Shown: positions 27,164-36,429 of the stretch, one piece after another
Layout of the letters: every line of letters begins with the position of its first letter
Numbering within the stretch: the first letter of the stretch is position 1
DNA from: Isoptericola croceus
GTDB taxonomy: Bacteria; Actinomycetota; Actinomycetes; Actinomycetales; Cellulomonadaceae
Direction of reading: 5' to 3'
Assembly: GCF_029382255.1 (NCBI RefSeq)
Contig: NZ_JARLLG010000001.1
Span: forward strand, 186,001-250,000
Length of the DNA stretch: 64,000 nt
The notes under the pieces: model-generated
What the model saw: only the letters and a program-made list of their open reading frames with translations
Database searches by the model: none
What the model was told of the DNA's origin: nothing
Translations under genes and position numbers: made by a program

Positions 27164-28576
27164 ATGTTCGAGCCACCCGGCGCGCGGCGCCGACCCGACC
27201 GACGCACCGCACCACGGCTCGTCGCCGGTGCGGCCGCCCTCACCCTCGGGCTCGCCGCCTGCACCGGCGCGGGAGCCGTCGGGGGCGACGGGGAGCAGAT
27301 CGTCGTCGCCATCGTCTCCAACCCGCAGATGCAGGACGCCATCTCTCTGCAGGACCACTTCCGGGCCGAGCACCCCGGAGTCGACGTCCGGTTCGTCAGC
27401 CTCCCCGAGAACGAGGCCCGGGCCAAGATCACCGCCTCCGTCGCGACAGGCGGCGGCGAGTTCGACGTCGTCATGATCTCCAACTACGAGACGCCCATGT
27501 GGGCCCAGAACGGGTGGATCGAGAACCTCCAGCCCTACGCCGACGCGACCGAGGGGTACGAGCCCGACGACTTCGTCCCCAGTGTCCGCGACGCGCTCTC
27601 GGTGGACGGCGACCTGTACTCGGTGCCGTTCTACGGAGAGTCCTCGTTCCTCGCCTACCGCGAGGACCTGTTCGACGAGCGTGGTCTCGAGATGCCCGAG
27701 CGGCCCACCTGGGACGACGTCCGCGAGCTGGCCGCCGAGCTCCACGATCCTGCGGCCGACTTCTCCGGCGTGTGCCTGCGCGGCCTGGCGGGCTGGGGCG
27801 AGGTGATGGCACCGATGGGCACCGTCATCAACACGTACGGCGGGCGGTGGTTCGACGAGGGCTGGAACGCCCGGCTCGACAGCCCCGAGGTCCGCGCCGC
27901 CGTCGAGACGTACGTCGACACCGTCCAGCGGTACGGTCAGCCCGGTGCGGCGACGTCCGGGTTCGGCGACTGTCTGACCCGGTTCGCCCAGGGCAACGCC
28001 GCCATGTGGTACGACGCGACCTCGATGGTCTCCAGCGTCGAGGACCCGGCGTCGTCGAACGTCGCCGGGGACGTCGGCTACGTCCCGGCCCCCGTCAGCG
28101 AGACTCAGGCCGCCGGGTGGCTCTACTCCTGGTCGCTCGCCATCCCCTCGACGAGCGAGCACAAGGACGCGGCCTGGGACTTCGTCTCCTGGATGACCGA
28201 CCAGGACTACATCCGGCTCGTCGGCGAGGAGCTCTCGTGGGAGCGGGTGCCCCCCGGCAGCCGGTTGTCCACCTACGAGATCCCCGAGTACGCGCAGGTC
28301 TCCGCGGCCTACGCCGAGGCCACCCTCACGGCGATGGGCGAGGCGACGCAGGAGAACACGATGACCGAGGCGGTGCCGTACCCGGGCATCCAGTTCGTCG
28401 GTATCCCTGAGTTCCAGGACCTCGGGACCCGCGTGGGCCAGCAGATGTCGGCCGCGATCGCCGGGCAGCAGACGGTCGACGAGGCGCTCGACCAGGCCCA
28501 GTCCTACGCCGAGACCGTCGCCGAGACCTACCGGGCCGAGGCCGACGCCGCGTCCACCACCGCCGGAGGCTCCTGA
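27164..28576 (+). CDS. polyol (mannitol/sorbitol-type) ABC transporter substrate-binding lipoprotein
   Basis: A 470-residue family 1 solute-binding lipoprotein. The leader ends GLAAC (Cys about residue 37). Segments such as FVSLPENEARAKITASVATGGGEFDVVMISNYE and FYGESSFLAYREDLF match the SmoE-type sorbitol/mannitol-binding proteins (family knowledge). ATG 27164 is chosen because AAGGA lies 5 nt upstream; an ATG at 27134 lies inside the operator dyad and lacks a ribosome site. First gene of a three-gene importer operon; its stop codon overlaps the next ATG. Confidence 0.9.
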   Translation: MFEPPGARRRPDRRTAPRLVAGAAALTLGLAACTGAGAVGGDGEQIVVAIVSNPQMQDAISLQDHFRAEHPGVDVRFVSLPENEARAKITASVATGGGEFDVVMISNYETPMWAQNGWIENLQPYADATEGYEPDDFVPSVRDALSVDGDLYSVPFYGESSFLAYREDLFDERGLEMPERPTWDDVRELAAELHDPAADFSGVCLRGLAGWGEVMAPMGTVINTYGGRWFDEGWNARLDSPEVRAAVETYVDTVQRYGQPGAATSGFGDCLTRFAQGNAAMWYDATSMVSSVEDPASSNVAGDVGYVPAPVSETQAAGWLYSWSLAIPSTSEHKDAAWDFVSWMTDQDYIRLVGEELSWERVPPGSRLSTYEIPEYAQVSAAYAEATLTAMGEATQENTMTEAVPYPGIQFVGIPEFQDLGTRVGQQMSAAIAGQQTVDEALDQAQSYAETVAETYRAEADAASTTAGGS

Positions 28577-29532
28577 TGACCACGCTCACCACCCAGGCAG
28601 CGAGCGCCCGCCGCGCACAGGAGCTGCGCGCCGTGCGCGACGAGCACACCCTGAGCCGTGCCGAGCGCTGGCGCCGCCGCGGGCCGCTGCTGCCGGCGCT
28701 GCTCTTCACGATCGCCGTCACGCAGATCCCGTTCCTCGTGACGATCTGGTACTCGCTGCACTCGCGCAACCTGCTGCGCCCCGACTCCGACCTGTTCGTC
28801 GGCTTCGCCAACTACGGCGACATCGTCGGCGACTCGACCTTCCGCGGCGCCGCGGTGAACTCGGTCGTCATCACGCTGGGGTGCGTGCTGGTCGCGATGG
28901 TCCTGGGCATCGTGCTCGCGCTGCTCCTCGACCGGCCGTTCCGCGGCCGGGGCGTCGCCCGGACGCTGCTCATCACCCCGTTCCTCATCATGCCCGTCGC
29001 GAGCTCGGTGCTCTGGTCGATGGCGATGCTCAACCCGACGTACGGCCTGCTCAACTGGACGATCGGCCTGGTCGGGATCGACCCGGTCGACTGGACGTCG
29101 ACCTACCCGATCGTCGCGATCCTCATGGCGCTCGTCTGGCAGTGGACGCCCTTCATGATGCTGCTCGTCCTGGCCGGCCTGCAGGCGCAGCCCAAGGACG
29201 TGCTCGAGGCCGCGTCGGTCGACGGCGCCGGTCCGTGGCGCACGTTCACCTGGATCACCATGCCGCACCTGCGCCGGTACGTGGAGCTGGGTGTGCTGCT
29301 CGGGATCATCTACGTCGTCAACACGTTCGACCAGATCTACCTCATGACGGCGGGCGGGCCCGGCACGGCGAGCGCCAACCTGCCCTTCTACATCTACCAG
29401 CGCGCGTTCCTCGGCTTCGACATCGGGCAGGCCGCCGCGATGGGTGTGGTCGTCGTGATCGCCACGATCTTCGTCGCGATGGCCGCGCTGCGCCTCATCT
29501 TCCGCAGCTTCGACGTCAAGGAGCGCTCATGA
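28576..29532 (+). CDS. polyol ABC transporter permease (SmoF-type)
   Basis: A 318-residue MalF-class permease: a charged N-terminal tail, then six transmembrane segments. The EAA loop reads EAASVDGAGPWRTFTWITMP. The ATG overlaps the TGA of the binding-protein gene by 1 nt (TGATG), implying coupled translation. It forms the heterodimeric channel with the next gene product; no ATPase gene is present, so a shared multi-importer ATPase is probably used. Confidence 0.92.
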   Translation: MTTLTTQAASARRAQELRAVRDEHTLSRAERWRRRGPLLPALLFTIAVTQIPFLVTIWYSLHSRNLLRPDSDLFVGFANYGDIVGDSTFRGAAVNSVVITLGCVLVAMVLGIVLALLLDRPFRGRGVARTLLITPFLIMPVASSVLWSMAMLNPTYGLLNWTIGLVGIDPVDWTSTYPIVAILMALVWQWTPFMMLLVLAGLQAQPKDVLEAASVDGAGPWRTFTWITMPHLRRYVELGVLLGIIYVVNTFDQIYLMTAGGPGTASANLPFYIYQRAFLGFDIGQAAAMGVVVVIATIFVAMAALRLIFRSFDVKERS

Positions 29533-30404
29533 CCACCACCGCACCGGCCCCGACCTCCACGCGGCCCGCCGCACCCGGCGGTGCGCGGCGACCGCGCCGC
29601 CGGACCACGGGCACGCTCCTGACGGCACTCACCTGGATCCTCGCCATCGGGTTCTTCTTCCCCGTCGCCTGGATGGCGATGACGGCCTTCAAGCAGGAGA
29701 GCCAGGCGTCGTCGAACCCGCCCACGTTCTTCTTCGAGCCCACGCTCGACCAGTTCCGCGCCGTGGTCGGCGAGTCGGGCACCTACGTGGCGAACTCGCT
29801 CATCGCGACGGGGGTCTCGACGGTGCTCGTGCTGCTCCTGGGCATCCCGGCCGCCTACGCCCTGTCGATCCGGCCGGTGGAGAAGGTCGGCGACGTGCTG
29901 TTCTTCTTCATCTCCACGAAGATGCTGCCCGTCGTGGCCGTCATCGTCCCGATCTACGTCATCGCGGGGCAGCTGAGGGTCCTCGACAACATCTGGACCC
30001 TCGTGGTGCTCTACACGGCGATGAACCTGCCGATCGCGGTGTGGATGATGCGCTCGTTCCTCCAGGAGGTGCCCGCCGAGGTCCTCGAGGCGGCGTCGGT
30101 GGACGGCGCCGGGCTGCTGCGGACCATGCGGTCCGTCCTGCTGCCGATGGTCGCACCGGGCATCGCCGCGACCGCGCTCATCTGCGTGATCTTCGCGTGG
30201 AACGAGTTCTTCTTCGCGCTCAACCTCACGGCGTCGCAGGCGGCGACGGTGCCGATCTTCATCGTCTCGACGATGACGAGCGAGGGCTTGTTCCTCGCGC
30301 GCCTGTGCGCCGCCGCGCTGCTGGCCTCCCTGCCGGTCATCATCGCCGGGTGGATCGCGCAGAAGCAGCTCGTGCGCGGCCTGTCGATGGGCGCGATCAA
30401 GTAG
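29529..30404 (+). CDS. polyol ABC transporter permease (SmoG-type)
   Basis: A 291-residue MalG-class permease with six transmembrane segments. The EAA loop is EAASVDGAGLLRTMRSVLLP, and the C-terminus RGLSMGAIK is typical of sorbitol/mannitol systems. It overlaps the preceding gene by 4 bp (ATGA). Its 3' end overlaps the convergent TetR gene by 8 bp, leaving no room for a terminator between them. Confidence 0.92.
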   Translation: MTTTAPAPTSTRPAAPGGARRPRRRTTGTLLTALTWILAIGFFFPVAWMAMTAFKQESQASSNPPTFFFEPTLDQFRAVVGESGTYVANSLIATGVSTVLVLLLGIPAAYALSIRPVEKVGDVLFFFISTKMLPVVAVIVPIYVIAGQLRVLDNIWTLVVLYTAMNLPIAVWMMRSFLQEVPAEVLEAASVDGAGLLRTMRSVLLPMVAPGIAATALICVIFAWNEFFFALNLTASQAATVPIFIVSTMTSEGLFLARLCAAALLASLPVIIAGWIAQKQLVRGLSMGAIK

Positions 30405-31071
30405 TGGGGCGATCGCCCTGCGGGGCGAGCAGGAGGTCGACCAGGGCCTCGAGACGTCCGGCCGGCGGCGTGGCACCGTCCGCGCCGCCGGCCGGACGCT
30501 CGAGCAGAGCCGCCCGGCTCTCCGCGTCCTCGGCGGCCATCAGGAGGTCGACGGCGGTGGGCATGTCCAGGACGAACCGGAGCCCGAGCTCGGACAGGAT
30601 GCGGTCGAGCACGGTGGCGAGCTCCGCCCGGACGCGGCGACGCTCGGTCAGGTAGAGCTCGGCGACGGCGGGGTCGCGCAGGGCGAGGAGCTCGAACTCG
30701 GCGGCCACCAGGCACCACTGGCGGCGGGCGCCGCCGTCGGGCCGCACGGTGGCAATGACGGATCTCAGCGCGGCACGGAAACCCTCCGGGGTGGCGAGGG
30801 CGTCGACGTCGACGGTCTCGACCACCTGCTCGAGCGTGCCGAGCTGGCTGTTCGCGTCGCGCTGCATGAGCGCGACGAACAGCTCCTCCTTGGAGGCGAA
30901 GTTGGAGTAGAAGGCGCCGCGGGTGAACCCAGCGGCCTCGCACACCGCCTCGATGGACGTGGCCTGCATCCCGACCTCGGCGAAGACGTCGAGTGCCGCG
31001 TCCAGCAGGCGTTCCCGGGTGCGCTCGCGGCGCGGGGAACGCGCGCTGGTCGCGTGCTCGGCGGTGGTCAC
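30397..31071 (-). CDS. TetR/AcrR-family transcriptional repressor
   Basis: A 224-residue repressor. The N-terminal helix-turn-helix spans about residues 14-60 (RERTRERLLDAALDVFAEVGMQATSIEAVCEAAGFTRGAFYSNFASKEELF), the classical TetR arrangement; the C-terminal ligand domain is helical. The GTG start at 31071 is preferred, with GGAGG about 10 nt upstream; an ATG at 31122 would place the start within the operator. It is divergent from the MMPL-YhgE operon, and the region between holds three overlapping palindromes, so it probably represses both itself and the exporter in response to an exported ligand. Confidence 0.92.
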   Translation of the reverse strand: MTTAEHATSARSPRRERTRERLLDAALDVFAEVGMQATSIEAVCEAAGFTRGAFYSNFASKEELFVALMQRDANSQLGTLEQVVETVDVDALATPEGFRAALRSVIATVRPDGGARRQWCLVAAEFELLALRDPAVAELYLTERRRVRAELATVLDRILSELGLRFVLDMPTAVDLLMAAEDAESRAALLERPAGGADGATPPAGRLEALVDLLLAPQGDRPTT

Positions 31072-31113
31072 AGCAGGGCCCTCCTCGGTCTGGCGGTGGA
31101 GCCAGTCTAGACA

Positions 31114-31151
31114 ATACATCGGTGTATCGGATACGTTTCTGTATCGGATAC
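31114..31151. promoter_or_regulatory. TetR operator array between repressor and MMPL operon
   Basis: Two identical palindromes GTATCGGATAC (31124-31134 and 31141-31151), with centres 17 bp apart, plus an overlapping dyad ATACA-tcgg-TGTAT (31114-31127). A further GTATCG half-site follows at about 31158. Such spacing suits two repressor dimers on one face of DNA. Confidence 0.75.
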
Positions 31152-31212
31152 AGTGCCGTATCGAACTGCCGCGTCGATCGTCCACCCGCCACAAGCCGCC
31201 CGGGAGCCCTCT

Positions 31213-34098
31213 GTGTCCTCCGTCCTGTACTCGCTCGGTCGCTGGACCGTGGGTGCGCGCCGCCTCGTCGTCGCCGCCTGGCTCGGCATCCTCGTGGTCA
31301 CCGGCGCGGCCGGAGCCTTCGTGTTCCAGGAGTTCGACAACTCCGTCACCATCCCCGGCACCGAGTCGCAGCGGGCCCTCGACCAGCTCTCGGCGACGTT
31401 CCCCGAGGTGAGCGGGTCCTCCGCGCAGATCGTCGTCGTCGCTCCCGAGGGTGACGCCGTCACCGACGACGCCGTCCGCGAGCCCGTCGAGCGCGCGGCG
31501 GACAGGATCGGCGACCTGGACGAGGTCGCCGCCGTCGCCACGCCCTACGACGAGCAGGCGGCCTCGCCCGTCAGCGACGACGAGACCGCCGCGATCGTCG
31601 CCGTCCAGCTCGACGGCGACTCGATGTCCGTCAGCGACGCCACCAAGGACGACCTCACCGAGATCACGGACGAGCTCGCGGCAGCCCTGCCCGCAGACTC
31701 CCGGGCCGAGCTCGGCGGAGAGCTGTTCGCCAACGAGCTGCCGCACCTGAGCATCATCGAGGCCGTCGGCGTCGTCGTCGCCCTGATCGTGCTCCTGTTC
31801 ACCCTGGGTTCGTTCGTCGCCGCCGGCCTGCCGCTGGTCAACGCTCTGCTCGGCGTCGGGGTCTCGATGCTGCTGCTCCTCGCAGCCACCGTCTTCGGGC
31901 CGATCAACTCCACCACCCCGATGCTCGGGCTGATGCTCGGCCTCGCCGTCGGCATCGACTACGCGCTGTTCATCGTCTCCCGCCACCAGGAACAGCTCCG
32001 GGACGGGATCGAGCTGCGCGAGTCCATCGCCCGCGCCACCGCCACGGCCGGTTCGGCCGTGATCTTCGCCGGCCTGACGGTGATGATCGCGCTGGTCGGG
32101 CTCGGCGTCGCGGGCATCCCGTTCCTCACGGTCATGGGCGTCGCGGCGGCGGCCGCCGTCGGCATGGCGGTGCTCGTCTCGCTCACCCTGCTGCCGGCCC
32201 TGCTTGCGATCGCCGGAGAGCGCCTCCGCCCCCGCCCGAGGAAGCGGCGTGCGCGCCGCACGGCCACGACGCCCGACGGCGGCACCCACCAGAACCGGTT
32301 CTTCGCCGGCTGGGTCCGGGGGGTCACCCGGGCGCCGGTCGCGACGATCGCGATCGTCGTCGTCGCCCTCGGCGCTCTCACGCTCCCCGCGGCGAACCTG
32401 CGCCTCACGCTGCCCGACGCCGGGTACCTGCCCGAGGACACCTCCGCCCGGCAGACGTACGACCTGGTCAGCGATCACTTCGGCGACGGTTTCAACGGGC
32501 CGCTCATCGTGACCGGCTCGATCGTCACCAGCACCGACCCCCTCGGGCTCATGGACGACCTCGCCGCGGAGATCGAGGACCTGCCCGGCGTCGCGGACGT
32601 GCCGCTGGCCACGCCGAACCAGACGGCGGACACCGGGATCATCCAGGTGGTCCCCGAGGGCTCACCCGACTCCGAGGAGACGAAGGCGCTGGTCGCGGAG
32701 ATCCGCGCGCTCCACGACCACTTCCTCGACGAGTACGGGGTGGACCTGTCCGTCACCGGCTTCACCGCCGTGGGCATCGACGTCTCCGACAAGCTCGGTG
32801 ACGCCCTGGTGCCGTTCGGGCTCGTGGTGGTGGGCCTCTCCCTGCTCCTGCTGACCATGGTGTTCCGGTCGGTCTGGGTGCCGGTCAAGGCGACGCTGGG
32901 CTACCTGCTGAGCGTCGGTGCGGCGTTCGGGGCCGTCACGCTCGTGTTCGAGGACGGCCTCTTCGCCGAGGCGCTGAACGTCACGAGGCTCGGACCGGTG
33001 ATCAGCTTCATGCCGATCATCCTCATGGGGGTGCTCTTCGGGCTCGCGATGGACTATGAGGTCTTCCTCGTCTCGCGCATCCGCGAGGACTACGTGCACA
33101 ACGGCGGCCGGGCACGGCAGGCGATCCTCACCGGCTTCCAGGGGTCGGCGAAGGTCGTCATCGCGGCGGCGGTGATCATGTTCAGCGTCTTCGTGGCGTT
33201 CGTGCCCGAGGGTGACATGACGATGAAACCGATCGCGCTCGGTCTGGCCGTCGGCGTCGCCGTCGACGCGTTCGTCGTGCGCATGGTCCTGGTCCCCGCG
33301 GTGCTGGCGCTGCTCGGCGACAAGGCGTGGTGGATGCCCCGCTGGCTCGACCGCGCCCTGCCGACGTTCGACGTCGAGGGCGAGGGGCTGGCCAAGGAGC
33401 TGCGGCTGGCCTCCTGGCCCGGCGTGCGCCCCGACGGACGGGCGGACGCCGTCGCCGTGCGCGATCTCGAGGTGAGCGGCCCGCGCGGCCCCGGTCTGGG
33501 GGACCCACCGCTGGTCGGGCCGGTGAGCGTCCGGGTGCCCGACGGCGGCACGCTCGCCGTGCACGGGGACGCCGCGGCCCCGGTCAACGCGTTCCTCCTG
33601 GCCGTCGCCGGTCGGATCCGCCTGGACGCCGGTGTGGCCAAGGTCGCCGGCCTCGTGCTGCCCGAGCGGTCGCCGTCGGTGCGTTCGCGGGTCGCCGTCG
33701 TGGATGCCGTGGCCGAGGACGGCCGCCCAGCCGACGCCGTGACGACCGCCGTCCGCCAGGGCGCCATCGTCGTCGTGGTCGACCGCACCGACGTGGTGGC
33801 CGATCGACCCGCACGCGCTGCGCTGGCCACCGCGCTGTCCGGTGCGCACGCCGCCGGGGCGACGCTCCTGGTGGGGGCGACCGGCGTGGCCGCCACCGAC
33901 CTGCTGCCGGCGGGCACGCCGGTGCTCGACGTGGGTGCCGGCTGGGGGGCGCCGTCGAGACTGCACGGTGGTGACGTGCCGCCACCGGTACCCGTCCACG
34001 ACCCGGGCGGCGACTCCGTGAGCACGGAGACGACCGCTTCCACCGAGACACCCGCGACCCCTGAGGTCGCCGCCACCACCGAGGAGGTGCGGGCATGA
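31213..34098 (+). CDS. MMPL-family RND transporter with a degenerate ABC-ATPase-like C-terminal domain
   Basis: A 961-residue membrane exporter. Residues ~1-735 form an MMPL/RND transporter: TM1, a large extracytoplasmic loop, two TM bundles with GLAVGIDYALFIVSRHQEQ and GLAMDYEVFLVSRIREDY (the proton-relay regions), and a second loop. From about residue 745 to 925 the sequence has the order of an ABC nucleotide-binding domain, but the Walker A site reads HGDAAAPVNAFLLAVAGR (no GKS/T) and the Walker B region ends VVVVDRTD, so ATP hydrolysis is unlikely. A Thr/Glu-rich tail follows. GTG 31213 has GGGAG 6 nt upstream. It overlaps the YhgE-like gene by 4 bp. Probably exports a lipid or cell-wall component (inference). 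Confidence 0.85.
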   Translation: MSSVLYSLGRWTVGARRLVVAAWLGILVVTGAAGAFVFQEFDNSVTIPGTESQRALDQLSATFPEVSGSSAQIVVVAPEGDAVTDDAVREPVERAADRIGDLDEVAAVATPYDEQAASPVSDDETAAIVAVQLDGDSMSVSDATKDDLTEITDELAAALPADSRAELGGELFANELPHLSIIEAVGVVVALIVLLFTLGSFVAAGLPLVNALLGVGVSMLLLLAATVFGPINSTTPMLGLMLGLAVGIDYALFIVSRHQEQLRDGIELRESIARATATAGSAVIFAGLTVMIALVGLGVAGIPFLTVMGVAAAAAVGMAVLVSLTLLPALLAIAGERLRPRPRKRRARRTATTPDGGTHQNRFFAGWVRGVTRAPVATIAIVVVALGALTLPAANLRLTLPDAGYLPEDTSARQTYDLVSDHFGDGFNGPLIVTGSIVTSTDPLGLMDDLAAEIEDLPGVADVPLATPNQTADTGIIQVVPEGSPDSEETKALVAEIRALHDHFLDEYGVDLSVTGFTAVGIDVSDKLGDALVPFGLVVVGLSLLLLTMVFRSVWVPVKATLGYLLSVGAAFGAVTLVFEDGLFAEALNVTRLGPVISFMPIILMGVLFGLAMDYEVFLVSRIREDYVHNGGRARQAILTGFQGSAKVVIAAAVIMFSVFVAFVPEGDMTMKPIALGLAVGVAVDAFVVRMVLVPAVLALLGDKAWWMPRWLDRALPTFDVEGEGLAKELRLASWPGVRPDGRADAVAVRDLEVSGPRGPGLGDPPLVGPVSVRVPDGGTLAVHGDAAAPVNAFLLAVAGRIRLDAGVAKVAGLVLPERSPSVRSRVAVVDAVAEDGRPADAVTTAVRQGAIVVVVDRTDVVADRPARAALATALSGAHAAGATLLVGATGVAATDLLPAGTPVLDVGAGWGAPSRLHGGDVPPPVPVHDPGGDSVSTETTASTETPATPEVAATTEEVRA

Positions 34099-36344
34099 AC
34101 CGCGTCACGCAGAACCCCTGGGCGATCGTCCTGGTCGCCCTCCTGCCCGTGCTGGTGCTCGGCATCCTGCTGGCCGCCCTGTGGAACCCGATGGACCGGC
34201 TCGACACGGTGCCCGCCGCCATCGTCAACAACGACGAGCCCGTCGAGGTCGATGGCCAGACCGCGCCGCTCGGGCGGCAGCTGGCCGCCGGGCTCGTCGA
34301 GGGCGCCGAGGACTCCGACGTGAACTACGACTGGACCCTCACCGACGCCGAGCACGCGACCGATGGCCTGGCCGACGGCACCTACGCGGCCGTCGTGACG
34401 ATTCCGGAGGGCTTCTCCGCCGCGGCGACCTCGTTCGGCGCCGAGGACGCCGACGACGCCCGCCAGGCCACGATCGACATCGCCACGCCGCCCGGTGGGC
34501 GGGTGGTCGACGTCGCGCTGGCACGGGTGGTGGCGACCACCGCGACCTCGGTGATGGGCTCGATGCTCACCGAGACCTATGTCGACAACGTCCTCATCGG
34601 CTTCAACGACCTCTCCGAGGGGATCGGTGAGGCCGCGGACGGTGCCGGTGAGCTCGCCTCCGGCGCGGGGGACGCGGCAGCGGGAGCGACCGAGCTCTCC
34701 GACGGCGCCGGGCAGCTCGCCGACGGCGCGGGCGAGTACGCCGCGGGAGTGGGCGAGGCGGCGTCGGGCGCGGACGACCTGGCGGGCGGCGCGGACCAGC
34801 TGGCCGACGGCGTCGCCGGGCTGGCGGACGGCGCGCAGCCGCTGGCCGACGGGGCGAAGCAGGTGGCCGACGGCGCCGAGGGCGTCGCACGTGGTGCCCG
34901 GGAGAGCGCCGCGGGCGCCGGCGACCTGGCTGACGGTGCGGGCGACCTGGCCGACGGCGCGGGTGACCTGGCGGGCGGTGCAGGCGAGCTGGCGGCCAAC
35001 CTGCAGAAGCTCGACACGCAGGTGGAGCCGCTTCCCGGTGGGATCGCGCAGGCCGCGGGCGGCGTCGACGAGATCTCCTCCGGCCTCGGTGCCTACGTGG
35101 CCGAGATGCAGAAGGTCTACGGGTGCGGTGACGTGCCGGAGTCGCCGCAGTGCCAGAGCCTGGCGCCGCTCCTGGAGATCCAGGCCGGCGCGGGCGAGCT
35201 GGCGAGCGAGCTGACCGCGCAGGTCGGCAGTCCCGCGTCGGAGGGTAGCGATCCGACGGGCCTGTACGCGCTGGCGGCCGGGATCGACGGTCTGAGCACC
35301 GGCGCGACCCAGCTCGCCGGCGGAGCCGACGAGCTCGCGGAGGGTGCGGATCAGGTCGCCACCGGGACCCAGGGTCTCGCGGACGGCCTGGACGAGCTGG
35401 CGTCTGGAGCCGGCCAGGTCTCCACCGGCGCGGACGGTGTGGCCGACGGCGTGTCCGGTCTCGCCGACGGCGTCTCCCGGCTCGACACCGGAGCGCATGG
35501 TCTCTCCACGGGCGTGTCGCAGTTCGCGGCCGGTGTCGACCGGCTGGACGCGGGCGCGCAGGAGCTCGCGACCGGGACGGACGGCCTCGCCGACGGCGCC
35601 TCCGGGCTCGCGGACGGTGTCGGTCAGCTCGCCTCGGGCACCGACGACCTCGCCGGTGGTCTCGACGAGGCGGCGGCGGGGATCCCGACCTACACCGACG
35701 GTGAGCGGCGGAACCTCGCGTCGGTCGTGGCGAACCCGGTCGCGGCACCGGGGGTCGACGACCTCTCGACGGGCGCGACCGGGCCGCTGTTCGCCGTCGT
35801 CGCGCTGTGGCTCGGCGCGCTCGGTCTGCTGACGATCTTCCCGCCGGTGGCGGCCCGTGCTCTCGGCTCGACGCGCCCCGCGCTGCGGCTGGCACTGGGT
35901 GCGCTCACCGTCCCCGCGGCCGTCGGCGCCGGGACGGGGGCCGCGGTCGGTGCGATCCTCGCCGGGGTGGAGGGGCTCTCGCCGCTCGGCTGGGTCGGCA
36001 CGATCCTGCTCGGGGCACTGGTCTCGGTCAGCTTCGTGGCTGTGCACGTGGGATTCCTCGCGTGGTTGGGGAACCTGGGCCGGGGGGTCAGCCTGCTGAT
36101 CGCGGTGCTGATGATCGGCACCGGCGTCGTGGCGACCGTCCCGGACGTGCTCGTCTCCGTGGCCGACGTGCTGCCGACCGGTGCGGGGCGCGACGCCCTC
36201 GCCGCCGCCGTGGTGCCCGCGGTCGGGGGGCTGGGCGGGGCGCTGACGTGGGTGGTGCTGTGGACCCTCGTGGGTCTCGGCCTCGGCATCGGCGCGACGG
36301 CGCGTGCACGCCGGACCCGGGTCGCGGCTCTCCTGCGGGCGTAA
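34095..36344 (+). CDS. YhgE/Pip-type membrane protein with long repetitive extracytoplasmic domain
   Basis: A 749-residue protein: one N-terminal transmembrane segment (about residues 10-30), a Pip-like domain (AAIVNNDEPV, LADGTYAAVVTIPEGFS), then from about residue 178 to 532 dozens of degenerate 7-residue repeats of the type L-A-D-G-A-x-x, predicted as a long coiled or helical stalk. The middle has two Cys (YGCGDVP to QCQSL, about residues 340-355). The C-terminus has about five membrane segments (GPLFAVVALWLGALGLL onward), the ABC-2-type layout of phage-infection-protein/YhgE families. ATG overlaps the MMPL stop (ATGA), so the two are made together. Likely a bridging partner of the exporter (inference). 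Confidence 0.88.
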   Translation: MNRVTQNPWAIVLVALLPVLVLGILLAALWNPMDRLDTVPAAIVNNDEPVEVDGQTAPLGRQLAAGLVEGAEDSDVNYDWTLTDAEHATDGLADGTYAAVVTIPEGFSAAATSFGAEDADDARQATIDIATPPGGRVVDVALARVVATTATSVMGSMLTETYVDNVLIGFNDLSEGIGEAADGAGELASGAGDAAAGATELSDGAGQLADGAGEYAAGVGEAASGADDLAGGADQLADGVAGLADGAQPLADGAKQVADGAEGVARGARESAAGAGDLADGAGDLADGAGDLAGGAGELAANLQKLDTQVEPLPGGIAQAAGGVDEISSGLGAYVAEMQKVYGCGDVPESPQCQSLAPLLEIQAGAGELASELTAQVGSPASEGSDPTGLYALAAGIDGLSTGATQLAGGADELAEGADQVATGTQGLADGLDELASGAGQVSTGADGVADGVSGLADGVSRLDTGAHGLSTGVSQFAAGVDRLDAGAQELATGTDGLADGASGLADGVGQLASGTDDLAGGLDEAAAGIPTYTDGERRNLASVVANPVAAPGVDDLSTGATGPLFAVVALWLGALGLLTIFPPVAARALGSTRPALRLALGALTVPAAVGAGTGAAVGAILAGVEGLSPLGWVGTILLGALVSVSFVAVHVGFLAWLGNLGRGVSLLIAVLMIGTGVVATVPDVLVSVADVLPTGAGRDALAAAVVPAVGGLGGALTWVVLWTLVGLGLGIGATARARRTRVAALLRA

Positions 36345-36378
36345 GGGGGCGCGGCGCCGGGTCGTCGAGCCAGTGAAA

Positions 36379-36417
36379 CAAGACCGGGCCCTGGAACAGC
36401 ACCAGGGCCCGGTCTTG
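36379..36417. terminator. bidirectional hairpin terminator
   Basis: Perfect 16-bp stem: CAAGACCGGGCCCTGG (36379-36394) and CCAGGGCCCGGTCTTG (36402-36417), loop of 7 nt. It lies between the convergent YhgE-like and GH43 genes, separating the two operons. Confidence 0.9.
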
Positions 36418-36429
36418 ATCGAGGGCTTC

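Noticed and set aside
33090-36047. 985-codon minus-strand open frame opposite the MMPL/YhgE genes
   Set aside because: Mirrors the repetitive L-A-D-G-A coding sequence; low-complexity composition only.
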